A stretch of 64,000 nucleotides of DNA from Dipylidium caninum. Lineage: Eukaryota; Platyhelminthes; Cestoda; Cyclophyllidea; Dipylidiidae. Location of the stretch: NCBI GenBank assembly GCA_017562135.1, contig QEYB01000368.1, forward strand, positions 186,001 to 250,000, in the 5' to 3' direction. A program made the position numbers and the translations under genes. Below, in pieces: positions 1-11,702 of the stretch. Every line of letters begins with the position of its first letter. The stretch's first letter is position 1. Under the pieces are notes generated by a model. The model was not told where the DNA came from, searched no databases, and saw nothing but the letters and a program-made list of their open reading frames with translations.

Positions 1-1751
1 CCTACAGAAGGTTGTTTTTTTGAAGCATTGTAACTGTGTTGTAGCCAATGTTACTAATGTTAGTGGTACCGCTTTTCATTAGCGCTGATCTACCACATAA
101 GGCCTTACTTGGGCAACAGTGAGACGCCGACTCCCAGGTTGTATCACTGAAGTCTTTGGCTTGACAGTCAAGACGCCAAATACAGCATGTCTCTTCGACT
201 TTCTGCCATATTCCGAATGGGATCACATTCACGAGAAATGAGTGTCCACGAAGAAAAACATGTGAACGGCAGGGTGTGACGGCACTTACAACAAATGAGT
301 TTTGTCTTAAAAGACATGGTCTTCCAAAGCTCAACCGATCTGATGAAAGGACATTTCGTAAGGCACCTCTACGCCCTGGTCGGACTCTCCGGCAGCTGTT
401 CCTGATTAAGTAGTCCTCAGGCATTCTTGACGCCTTTCTTAATGTCCGATATCCTTTAGGCCAAATAAGTGGCATCGTCGTGACCCTTCTTCCGCCACTA
501 TGTTGGGTCCGTTCCGTCCTGTGGCCACCGCCAGGGGGCACAGTATTTTAACCCAGGCGCAGTGGTGTTGGTGGTTACTGTTACACGGCTACAGTCGAGG
601 ACGAAAATGCAACTGTTGGGAGAGATGACTTATAGAGATTTCAAGATCAAATTAATTTCAGGCAGAAAACTTCTAAGAGTCATTTGTCCACTTGTATTTA
701 GACACAAAGTGATGCCTGCTCGTATTCTACGCCTGCTACTGCCTACATCAAACAATCCTTCGTCGAGCGAAAGAGCAGCAAACTTTCGCGTCGCCTCATG
801 TTCCAGTCCATTGGGACCATCGTGCAGGTAGGCCTACCGAAACAGCGAGCGTCAAGGAAGGCAGATGAGTCAAAAATGTGGCGCTCCCTTAAAAGTCAGT
901 CCATCACGTACACAGCCGAATAAATCACTCCCCAAGGCAGCCCCCCTCCTCGCCTCTGACGCTGTCAGCGCGGCTGCCCACGATGACCTACGCATTGGTG
1001 GAATCGAGGCAAAATGGTGAGGCGGCTAGGAATTCGTGTGGGCAGGCGGGGAAAAACCCACCCACGTGGAATCAACTTGTGCTCCGAGGATACATTCACC
1101 GAAACTCAGCTGTAACCACTTCGCAAATAGCATAAGATATGGTTGCGTGAGCATTTTGATTAACTCCTGGATGACGGGAGGCACGTTAAACAAACCCAAG
1201 ACTGGCGGAGTAAGGTAGGTGCTAGAAGTTGCTCGCTATCCGGCTATTAGAGCAGTGTCGCACGCCCATAGAATCCGTCTCCTCTCCGGCTGGGACCGTC
1301 TGCTATGCCGCCATCACCTCGTCGCCTTGTGGCGTCTGAGGACTCCTCAACGGCCGCTGTGCGTTTACCCCAAAGGAGCAGATTGGGAACGCGAACTGAA
1401 AAGACACCCTCACTCGCGGTCTCCCCAGCCTCACCGAGGCAAATAGAGTGTCTGCCTTTCCCAACGTTGGGCTCGAGTTAAAAATTTACACGTTATTCTT
1501 TCCCCATAATTACTCTCCTGTGGTTCTGGACATGTGAAACAGCGAGTAGAAGTTATCGAACCCTTCCTCCCAGGTCATCTCAGGACCTTTGCCACTTATT
1601 CCTGGAAGTAAGCTTCACTTCATTGCGTATAGCTACTTTCGTGCGGCAATGGCGTTGCGCCATGTTCACCGACTACCGATGTTTGTCTGCGGCCTACACG
1701 AAACCAGACTCTTGCAGAATGGAGAGGGCGACTATCGTGGAGGTTTCTCAC
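1..1751. other. Intron or downstream part of the adhesion gene; no exon recognised
   Basis: The minus strand should carry the first fibronectin III exon of the adhesion gene somewhere downstream of the donor at 1751. No stretch here reads as a fibronectin domain between plausible splice sites. The long open frame at 2-541 on the minus strand is Arg/Ser/Cys-rich and has no domain character. The next exon is therefore probably beyond the window edge. Confidence 0.5.
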
Positions 1752-4700
1752 CCTGAATGATGACGTCTATTGTTCGGGAGTCATTGTCAAGGCCGTTGAG
1801 GGCTTGGCACTGGAAGGTGCCCGAGTGCACGGGCAGAGACTCGAGCAGTGTCAAGGAGGACTCAATGGTGTTTGCGCTAATTTTTCTCCGGGTTTCGCGA
1901 ACCTTATTGGAGGCGAGGACAGTGTAGCTGCTCAGCGTGTCATTTTCACGGACAAGTGGGCCGGTCGGCGATCTGGCAAGAGGCATCCTGTAACAAAGTA
2001 CACTTTTATTGAGCGCTCCGAAGAAATTGGTGTATGCCTCTTACTGCCACACCTCACCACGTGCATGTGAGGGCGATGCCCTTCATCCCAACTGCCTAAG
2101 GTGAGTGACTTCCAAAGCCCGGCTACCTCGGCGGTAGCATAGATAGTTGGTCTTTGGGGTCTTCTCTAGCCCAACCACATTTATCCCTTTCTATCCCTTT
2201 CCTGGGCGCATGTTAATTAAAGATGATGTAGGGCGACGGCTCGTGTCAGCTCACCACTGCCATTTAATGAAGAGATTGGCAATTTCCTTGGCGTCTGTTT
2301 CGGCCCTGCAGAACAGTGACACTTCAGTTCCGGTGTTGGCGACAATGGCACCATCCTGTGTGGTCTTCTGACGAGCATAGCTGCCCACCCACAAGGGGCC
2401 CGAGGTGATTCGAGTTGCCCTTCGCACTACGAGTCGTCCCGATGCCGAAGAACTGCCGAAGCGGTTGTTAACAGTACATTTGTACGCGCCAGTGTCAGTC
2501 AATGCCGCCACCTAAGGTACAATTAATGAGTAACAATTATTCTTCGGGTGTCTGCAAAAACAGTCCCGTCCATTTCATGCGTTCTTCCTTAATTGCTACA
2601 GCCACCATGACCGGACAAACTGGACAATGGGCCCGACGCAGACGAGGTCCACACCGCCCCCCGTCATGCGGCTGTGATCGCCGCCAGGCCACCGGAAGAA
2701 CGATGCAACCACAATTCCTTTTAGGGTTGATTCTGGTGCCACTCTCTGTCTGAGAGAAGACGGTGAAATCACCATCACCTGCCTTCATGCACACATCCTG
2801 TCGCCCGTTCTAAAAGTGGGCGATACTACGATTTGAGCAGAGCCCAACAAATGGCATGGCTATCCTGTCGCGAGCAAAGCCCTCGTTCCCAGCCGAGCGC
2901 CCGCCCTCCACAACTGCCAACGTTCTCCCAGTAGCTGCATGCCTCTGATGCAAATCCAACATTAACTGATGCTGCAGCATGTGCATCCTCATGAATCACC
3001 AGGTGCTGCGCAATAAACTTCCCGCCCGAAATTATGTTGTTTAATTGCAAACTGGGAAGGTGCCTCGTGCCCAGTTAAAACCGGCTCTCATCCAAGTACT
3101 CCGTTGCTCAGCAGTGGGATTTACTTGGAATGCCCCATACAACTCAGCACCAAATACGAAATTTCGACTGTAATTGCACTGGAAATCCTTTTCTATGGGG
3201 AAAGACTAGCGTGACCGGACAATTTTTGGGCTAAGTGTTGTCTCCGAAACCATTTGGCGAAGTGTGCAATTGACATTAACAGAAAGTGGTGGCGCATTTT
3301 GAAGAGACGAAGCTCGCCGTCCGAATGGAGAGGATCCAGTCGAAATCGAAGGAGAGTCAAACTCAACTGCCGCGGCTAATCCATTTAGTAGTGTATACTA
3401 CTGTGGCGCCAGTGAAGCTGCAACAAATCGCTTGTCGAGGAGACGGCAATCGCTAATCACCACATTTCCCTCCGGATGTGATAATCGCACCGGGTTACCG
3501 GCACCGTCAGTAATGACCTTTCGGACGGCTCCATCAACAATGCTCTCCCAACTGCGTTACCAGCCCCCGCTCTACAACTTAAAGTAGGTGGGCTCCACGC
3601 TTCTTTAAGCCTTGAAGATCCAACCCGTGCCTTTTTGCCCATAGGATCAGTTCGGAGGGGAAATGGTGCAAGTAGAGTGGCTTTCAACAGCACGTTTACA
3701 TTGGAGGGTGACTAAAACACTAGAATGCACGGCTTGCCGCAAGCACTCGTCTCCCCAAAACAGCCCTCGCCTTCCCCAGTCGTGGCCTTTCTAATTCATG
3801 CTCGTGTTTTAAAGTGTACCTGAAATGACAATTTTGGCGAAGTGGAGGACTTTTTGTGCCAAGGCCACGTAGACAGCAAAGCACATTTTCACTGGGGTCT
3901 CGACATTTAACTTGTAAGTAGCGACCAAGGCAACTGTCAACAAAGAGTGATGAATGTTACCGCTTGCAATAAATAAAACGGCAGTTGCAACCCTTTAACA
4001 TCCCTGGGCACCGCAAACTGGCCGGATAAAATCCTCCCTCTTCCCTTCTTCCTCTGGGTAGTTTGGCTTCCTCTCTCGACCGCAGCTCTTCTCAGGTCTG
4101 AATGCATCTTTTTCGAGAACAAACTGCTAGTCGAGGTTAAAAAGGAGGACTGATGAGCACGTCGACTCACCTTGATTTCCAGGCTTCCATCGGCGTGTAC
4201 GAATCGACTTCCGTGTTCGCGTCCGATTTCGTCCGACGCTGTGACAGAACCGTCGTGGGTCCAGTAGATTCTAGGAGCCGGAGCACCCACTGTCTTGCAT
4301 GGGATGACCACCTTTTGCCCCTCAACCACAACGATTTCCGGATGTGGCGCTCGCAGAAAGGCAGGAGGAGAATTCCAGACATTGACATAAGCGTTGACAA
4401 ATTGGAATCCGTGTTGGTTGCTAATATTGCACTGGAAGACTGCGCTGTCGTGCATTCCTAGACCACTCAAAATGAGGCTCTGTGGGAGGTGGGGGAAAAA
4501 GGTCTTGGCAAAAGTACGCGCCCTTCGAAAGCAGCAGGGATTGGCCTTAACCCTCTCGCTCCTCCCTGGAGCGCTGCCTCGCCTCGCCCGACTATCAATA
4601 AATGCAGCTTCTCCCCACATTCCGCGACCAGCGCAATGACTGCTGAATCGGATTTACCGAGCATGGCTAATTTGATTGCGCAAATCAAGTGACTCGAATT

Positions 4701-7700
4701 AACGCTCGCATCTCCCCCCAACGAGGGTTTTCCGCGCATTTTCGTCCTGTCTCCTCGAGATAAACTCTTGAGGCAACCCCAGCGCGGAAAAAAAACGATG
4801 TGGCGAGTAATACGAGGATCTAAAAAAAGTCATTTCAAAAGTCTTGAGGGAGGGCACTAGGGCAGGAAGAAAGGGAGTTAACGTGCCAGCGCGTTCGTTT
4901 GTTTTCTTCCTCAGGTGGTCTCCCTTCCACAGGATTACTTGAGCGTTGAGTAGGCTTGTATATGTTAAAGGCAACACTAACACAATTACCGGGGCCAATT
5001 CCTGGCGGTTGAGTTGTTTCGAGAGATCACACCAAGTGGCCCAGGTATACTCGAAATGGGGAAAAGGAGCTGGACACGTTCGAACCCTTGACTCGGTCTG
5101 CGGATTTTTTAGTTTTGAAACCCAATGGTTTTTGACCTCGCCGCCACCCACTTTTTCCAGACAGAAGAAATGACTACGTCACAGCAAAACGAAGGCCGAA
5201 ATCGCTATTTCCCGAAAAACAATATGATGAGTTTGATGATTTAATGCCGACTCATATGGCAATGAATTCATTGATGTGTCTGTAGATACGCAAAATGAAC
5301 GAACCTTCGATTCCCCTCAACTTTTGCGTATCTCACGAAATTATTGGGATTTGTTATGGAAATCATTTCGCCGCCCATACTTCGCAAAACCAAAAAAATT
5401 TTCCTTTTTGTTACATCATCGCGAGAGATGCTTCCTTTCTGCTCTTTGCTAGGCTTGCCGCGCCTTAGCCTATGTTGTTCGCGCGCGTGCGGAGGTAGGA
5501 GAAGATCCGTTAGCTCTCCAAAGCCATATTTACCTCATCCGCAGTCCCCAGAGCTTTCCTACCCATCAGGCGGCAAGCCGAGACGCACACTGCGACGCGA
5601 ATGCGGTTACAAGAGGGCACCGACGAAGACGAGGAGCCTCGTACTGCCCGCAGCCAAAAAACGGGTTCAGAGGAATAACGGGATTGGGATGGAGGGACCG
5701 CCCGGTATTACGTGGCTGGGTATAGAGGAAACACCAAAAGAACGCGTTTTTCCTGCTCTTCTTCTCAACTGCTACACCAACCCTATTTATGTTGAAAAAG
5801 CATCCAATTGAAATAACTTCGAGCACCACTAAGTTCAACCGGTAGGCTGAACATCCTCTCTCAGCAAAGTATTTTGTTAATATCAGAGGAGACTCACATT
5901 TCCAGAACGCCTTCTCCGGTTTCCATCGAGGTATCTTTCGATGGGTTCACCATTCATATGCCACCTGACCTCCGTCTTGGGACCTCCCGCCTCATCCGGT
6001 TCGCAACGCAGCTGCGCTGAGTCCCCAACTGCCACTGTCGTGTCCACCGGCATTACTTCAAATGTGGGACTGGCTAGACGATGGGGAATGAAGGCAGAGG
6101 TTCGCGACATCGCCAGGTGAGGCCGTGAACCAATACCGTGGTGCATCCCACGGCGCCGAGTATGTAAGGTGCCGAGTACACCCGAATAAGCGTTATGAAC
6201 TTACATTCAACAATCAACTCGAACGTCGCCGAAACGGTTTTCGATGTAAGCCCCGCCTTGTTTGCGCTTTGGCATATGTACAGTCCAGCATGTTCGAATC
6301 CCAGTCTCTCAATACTCAGCAGAGTGCCTTCATTCTTCACCTCGATCCGTGGATCATGCGGAGGCTAAACGAAAGTGGAACGTCGTGTTGAGAGATTTTT
6401 TAAGCGACTGTTTCCGTCTCCACTCAGTGTGTCTCCGGGTCTGCTCCCAACGGGGAGCGACCGACTTCGTCTTCGGCTACTACGCGTCCGTGCATCCCCA
6501 CACGTACACACACACACATTATGCTCAAAGGCGAGAAGCACGAATAATTACGTTTATTCGAGGAGACGATGGAGAAAAGCGCGTAAGCGACACCAGAGTG
6601 AAAGGCATTGCCAGCGACGCCACTTCGTCGCGCGTCCAGCAGACGGTGGCACAAATAGAGGCTACGCAATGGACATAAATGGAATCGGCGGTGGAATGGC
6701 CTTTTTCTCCACAGAATTAGTCCGCATCCGGCATGTGAAAGCACTGTCGACCTGTTTTCGTGGGTGGTTCGCAAAATTGCATGGGGGAACACAAAGCCAC
6801 CAGCTGTGGACTCGTGGCAAGAACTCACTCACAACGCGCCGCCTACATTTACTTGAATGCCTTCGGTGAAGGGTACATCTGACGACAGGGCTTGGTTGGT
6901 TGTTGTCTTCAGCAGGCTTACAGACAAAGAATTTCTGCTTGCCTTTCTACGTGATATTTGCAGGCGGACATGGCGACAAAAGAAGCGAGCGATCAAAAAT
7001 GCCACACAGGGCATGACCATCACGAACAAGGTTTTTGCCTTCACAAAGGCAATTCGTGGCTCAGCAAAACAACTTCAGAGACCGCTTTAGGTAGGAGTTT
7101 TGCCAAAATACCGAAAACAGCTTTGCAGATAATCGCAGTGTCACCAAACCAACGCTGCAGGGTATGCGAGGGGAGAAGTCCACTCCTCAACCCCAAAGAA
7201 GCGCAAGCATCCGTGGCGAGAGGATGTGGGTGCGTCGGGCACCAGCCAACTACGTGCTCCCCGCCTTGGCACATTCTTACTACCTCCTTGTATCCATTCT
7301 TCCAGCGGCCATGTTTCCATTCGAAGGTTGCGTCGTGTTTCGCGGACTTCCAGACCCACTGAATCTCCGTTCCAGAGAAGGACGAGATGAGGCACCGTAG
7401 CTGCACAGTCTCGTTCGTTAGACGAGTCTGCGTTGGTGGTGATCGAGCCATGAGAAGGGGCCCACCGAGGGCCCGGTGACTCTGTAGTAGCCTCCGTCCG
7501 AACTGTAGGACGTTGTCGCAGTCGGTCCTCATGGTGCGAAGGATTGAGTTGCTTGCAGAGCAGAACAGGTAGAGGGTTGTCGATGCGGCAAAGTCGCCGG
7601 TTGCGATGAAGAGGTTGCCTGAAAACAGGTGCGTGCAAAACTGGTCAATGAGCAACTTGATTACCCATACACGAATCTTTCCTGCTCTACTTTCATCTCT

Positions 7701-10700
7701 GTTCCTTCACGAATGAAAGTGCACTCTTTCCCACGTAACTGCTCCACCATCACAAATAAACAAAATGTCATCTTTGCGTCTCCTCCTCTTAGGCTTCTCG
7801 TATTCTCTGATTGACAGCAAAGCATCTCTGTCCCCACAGGGGATGCACAGGCTCACTCTACCTCCGACTAAGTGATGTTGGAAGGCGGAATGAGGGCGAA
7901 TGCATTTCCCACTGCCATTCTGACTTTAACTGGTCTCCACTGTCTACTTTCTCGCACTTGCTCATGATATCGCCCTCCATAGCCGCAGAGGCCAGCTTCT
8001 TTTCCTCGACCTACGCAGTGCCGCACCATCGAATGCCAGTCAGTTATTAGGGCTGGACTCCGACAGTCAAAGCTTGCGGGGTCGGACAGCGCATCCACTG
8101 ACCTGTCGGACCAGGTCAGACAAGCAGTCACCGGTGGGTCCGACGCCTTGTGCACGCGCCTTACGAGTGTTCGGTGGGCATGCGTTCATGCAGTTAGGCA
8201 CGGCTACTTTTTTATTATGCAGCGGAAATGTTTTCACCTGGATCGAAGGGGAACCTGAGCGGAGAAAAGCCACCGGGCAGCGGTGTTATTTCAATCGCTC
8301 GGATGTTCGGTGCAGCCTGCAATACTGTCGCATCTGCGAGATCCTAGTAGAGGGTCTATCGGTTGAACAAGGTTCTGTGTTAACCAACGTTGCGGGTCCC
8401 CAGGGCGGACGAGACCTACGGTTCAACCGCCGGTGCTTGAGCTACTCAAATTCTAGGTTCCCTCAAACATAATGACTTGAACGCCAGTGGAGATTGACGT
8501 GGAAAGGCATCAGATACAGGTGAATATGCCTGATCTAAAAATAAGTTTTGGAATTTCTTGGCAGTGCGGGTTGTGTGTAATGTGGCCAAAAGCGGTTGGC
8601 GCTTGTCAGGTGCGAAGGCGGCAGTGGCGTCGGCCCTAACAACCCTACCATCGTCATCCATGGCGAATGTGCGGTTCTCGTGAATGAAGCCCATGCAGCC
8701 GTCCGGACGGCGGTACATCCACCGCACGGTGGCCGGCGGTGTGCTCGCCGGGACTGTGCAGTTGAGGCGCAGGTACGGTTGATCGCGCACCGTCACGGCT
8801 CGCGTCTCGCACGGCTTTGATTCATCAATCTCTACAAACATAACAAAAAATGTCATAATTTTACCTTGCAGCACTCCCCGGGTGATTAGCCCCTAGCGAG
8901 GAGTGTAAATTGAAGCGGGCTTAATTGGTAGCGAGGAGAGCTTTCACTTTGCTATCTCTAGGCACTTTTCCCCGAGTGCTCGGCCCAGTGTTGGACGAGC
9001 GTCTGATGAAACTGTATCCGCACGGTCAGTGACCTCACTGCGACGTATGTCGCGCATGCCTCGGAGCGATTGCATCACAGGTTAGTCGTTGAGGTGCGCC
9101 GGACAAGTCATTCGCCTTCTTCTGGCGATCATAATTTTCCGGGAATGACGGAAAGTCTGAAAAGAGGTGACAACCTCCCCTGAAAAGAAGTGTTTCCCCT
9201 GGGCATGGGGGCAAAGATGAAGTCATTAAACCTGTCCGGTGTTGGAACATTAATTTGCCTTCAGCGTAGCATCTTATTAAGGGCACTTAAGTGTGTGCTC
9301 GGTGGCCAAATCGATTTACACAGCGTTGGGGTTACTGTGCGCTTGAGCCTGTTTTGGCTTACGAGCAAGTCTGATCCAGACTGGCGGAGAAATGGCCCGG
9401 CCGACGCTGTTTATAGCCACGCAGTAGAGCCAGGCAGACTGCAGGCGTCCGGAGAAGAGATCCGTCAAATCCCACAGAGTAGACTGCTTACCCTCGGCAG
9501 CACCATGGTGCCCTTCTGAATCCCACCTCGTCGCGCCCACCACGCCGGAACGGCCGACCATCAAGCGCTCGCCGTTTAGATACCACTCCAACCTAGCTTG
9601 GGCAAAGAGGCAACGGACATTCTCTGTTAAGAACACCAGTCAATGAGAGTAGAAAGAAAGCCTTTCATTGGTGTCAGCGTCAAAGGCCATATGGACATGT
9701 TGGCCTCTCTTTGGGGTCCTTAGCCGCTCCGCCGGTTAGTGAAACACTCAGAGAATTCCACCATGGACAAGTGAACTCTCCGATCGACTTCGGACCGACT
9801 CCGGCGACTCCTAAACGGGCGAAGTGGGTACCGCCGGGACCTCACCGCTCATCGGCCACAGGTGGGTTGCACTCGCCAGCCCACCGCCCCTTCTCCAGTA
9901 ATGCAGCGAGCCGGGAAAATTGTTATTAGAGGGCGATTTATATCGGAAAAATTAGCATTTGCATTTGCCATGCAGCAGAGACGTTATATTGAAAAATGCC
10001 ACTCCAATCAGACAGAGAATTCCTCAACGCCCACATCCTGCTTCACCACAGTCCAAAAATTCTAAAGTGGCAATTCGGAGTGGCCGACAATCTGCCCGTG
10101 CCTCTAAAAGGACACCTCCAGTACTGAACATGAAGGGTTGACATAGAAGTTTAAGACTGAATTTTCTCCACTAAAGCGCTGTCTTTTCGTCGTCTCCAGC
10201 GCCCTGTGCATACCTGCCCGACTGTCCAACTCCCCGCCTTTCGCTTCACGGCGCGGCAGTGTCGTGAAGGTCCCAATGACTTTCTTGACGTCCAGTTAGC
10301 GTAATCGGTGGACAGCGGGGACTGGGGCATCATTTGGTGTCGGAAATGACGCGTCCGAATAATAATTATTGCATATTAAATTTACACCTCGCCACCCGCG
10401 TGGATAATTTCGGCCTCGATACCATCGTATTCGACGGTTGATGCAAATATTTGTGGTGATAGAGGAAAGTGGGTGAGGCTGCCATCTTCACCGAGGCACA
10501 ACCCTAGCGAGGAGGAGCAGCGGGGATATTGCGAAGGGTCAGCGGTTAAGCCGCGGTCTCAGTTAGTCCTACCCACGGGCCCTCGCGCCCTCGGGCTTCG
10601 TTCACAGCCTCGACCCTGGCGTGGTGGGCGAGGCGACGTGCCGAATGGGGGGACAGTTAGCGAGAACGCACCTCGGTGGCGGATGCCCCATCGCCGCGCA

Positions 10701-11702
10701 GGGGACTTTGAGTGGCCGGCCTTGGCTGTGTATCACCTCGCGCGGCGGAAGTGCAGTAAAGGACGGGGGTATCCGAAAGGCATGTTGGCCCTCTGTCAAA
10801 CAAATGCAACAGTCACCATCCAAACATCATGACAGCCTTATTGTGCACGAATGCCTGGGGTCTTCAGGACGCATTCAGTTGGGGCGCCTTTTCCCGTCTC
10901 ACATGCAGATTTTGGCCGACTTTTGCTGAGTGCTCCCAAATGGGCCCGCCTGTCCATCGTCAAGTCGGCTGGTGGCGTTGGTGGCCCATTCCCCTGAAAT
11001 GTGTCCCGCCTTGAAACTCTTCATCCCTCTTCTGCCCATAAATCCTGCCTACTTTCCTTCGTTCTCGTTTAATTTATTTTTAATTATGAAGCAAAAACGA
11101 AGCATTAAATGTTTGCTTTCTTTGATCGCCTATGAAACTCTTTTAGCGCTGCCACAGTCTCAGGCGCTCAACTGCGAGAATCACTCAGCCGTAAATGTAA
11201 CCGCTTTTAGGCATGAGTACGTATAAACTGGTTTTGCATTTTATTTTGGGTTAATTCGGACTTGGCTATGGCGCATCCGTATGGGGCAGACCTTCTCCTC
11301 CAAGCAGATTTAATTGTAGAGGGCGCAGCGAGGACCGGTGTTCCGGTGGTGGAGCTATGCTCCGTCCATGTTAGCAGACGCATGCGCTGCTCCCCGTGTG
11401 ATCTGTCGGGGAATCGCCCGGCGGTGTGGGTTAGAGGATGCAACTTTTGGAGTTCTTTCAGCCGCTGTTACGCGCTGCTCCGTTTCACCCAGTTTCTCCC
11501 AGTCTTGTGCACGCTCAGGCCTATCTAGTAGGGGTTGGGTTTCAAGGCTTTGTCTTTTTGCTTCAGGTACGCCTCTAAGGCTGTCCTGCCGCAGCAAGGA
11601 GAAGGGCGCGAATAGCTGTACGAAATAGATCGACTTACGTGCGAGGGTGAGGAAGTCGGAGAGCACAAGAAATACGTTAAATATGAGGCGATTTGACATC
11701 AT
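1752..11702 (-). CDS. Nrg: L1CAM/neuroglian-type cell adhesion receptor, 5' part (partial)
   Basis: Cell-surface adhesion protein of the L1 family, which mediates neurite contact, guidance and ankyrin anchoring. Ten phase-consistent exons, 5' to 3': 11639-11702, 10672-10792, 9363-9592, 8649-8831, 7281-7618, 6205-6364, 5898-6073, 4171-4479, 2255-2511 and 1752-1987, giving about 691 residues. Exon 1 encodes a hydrophobic signal peptide (MSNRLIFNVFLVL...). Six Ig domains follow, each with its Cys pair: Ig1 VPCAAMG/WLYC, Ig2 LRLNC/LFC, Ig3 LRC/LYIC, Ig4 LRC/FQC, Ig5 VIPC/YKC, Ig6 LFC/FQC. Most Ig domains are split across two exons, as in L1 genes. Diagnostic stretches include FRIPPSFT before Ig1 and the Ig4-Ig5 link NAYVNVW. 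The fibronectin III repeats, membrane helix and tail are outside the window: the last exon ends in phase 1 at a GTGAG donor. A contactin or Dscam-type receptor is less likely, because Ig2 and Ig4-Ig6 align best with L1/neuroglian. The assignment is by recalled family patterns, not by a search. Confidence 0.86.
6506..6517. repeat. Short (CA)n microsatellite in an intron of the adhesion gene
   Basis: About six CA units lie between Ig3-coding exons. This is a simple repeat with no visible role. Confidence 0.8.

Noticed and set aside
2..541. 179-codon minus-strand open frame in the region where fibronectin exons of the adhesion gene were expected
   Set aside because: Composition is Arg/Ser/Cys-rich, with no fibronectin Trp/Tyr pattern or suitable splice sites; fits chance in GC-rich DNA.
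5074..5100. GTTCGAAC sequence resembling a tRNA T-loop
   Set aside because: The flanking bases do not form a T stem and no acceptor or anticodon arm could be built.
6262..6869. Overlapping plus-strand frames of 138 and 164 codons
   Set aside because: They run antisense to real Ig exons and introns and cross a CA microsatellite; no domain.
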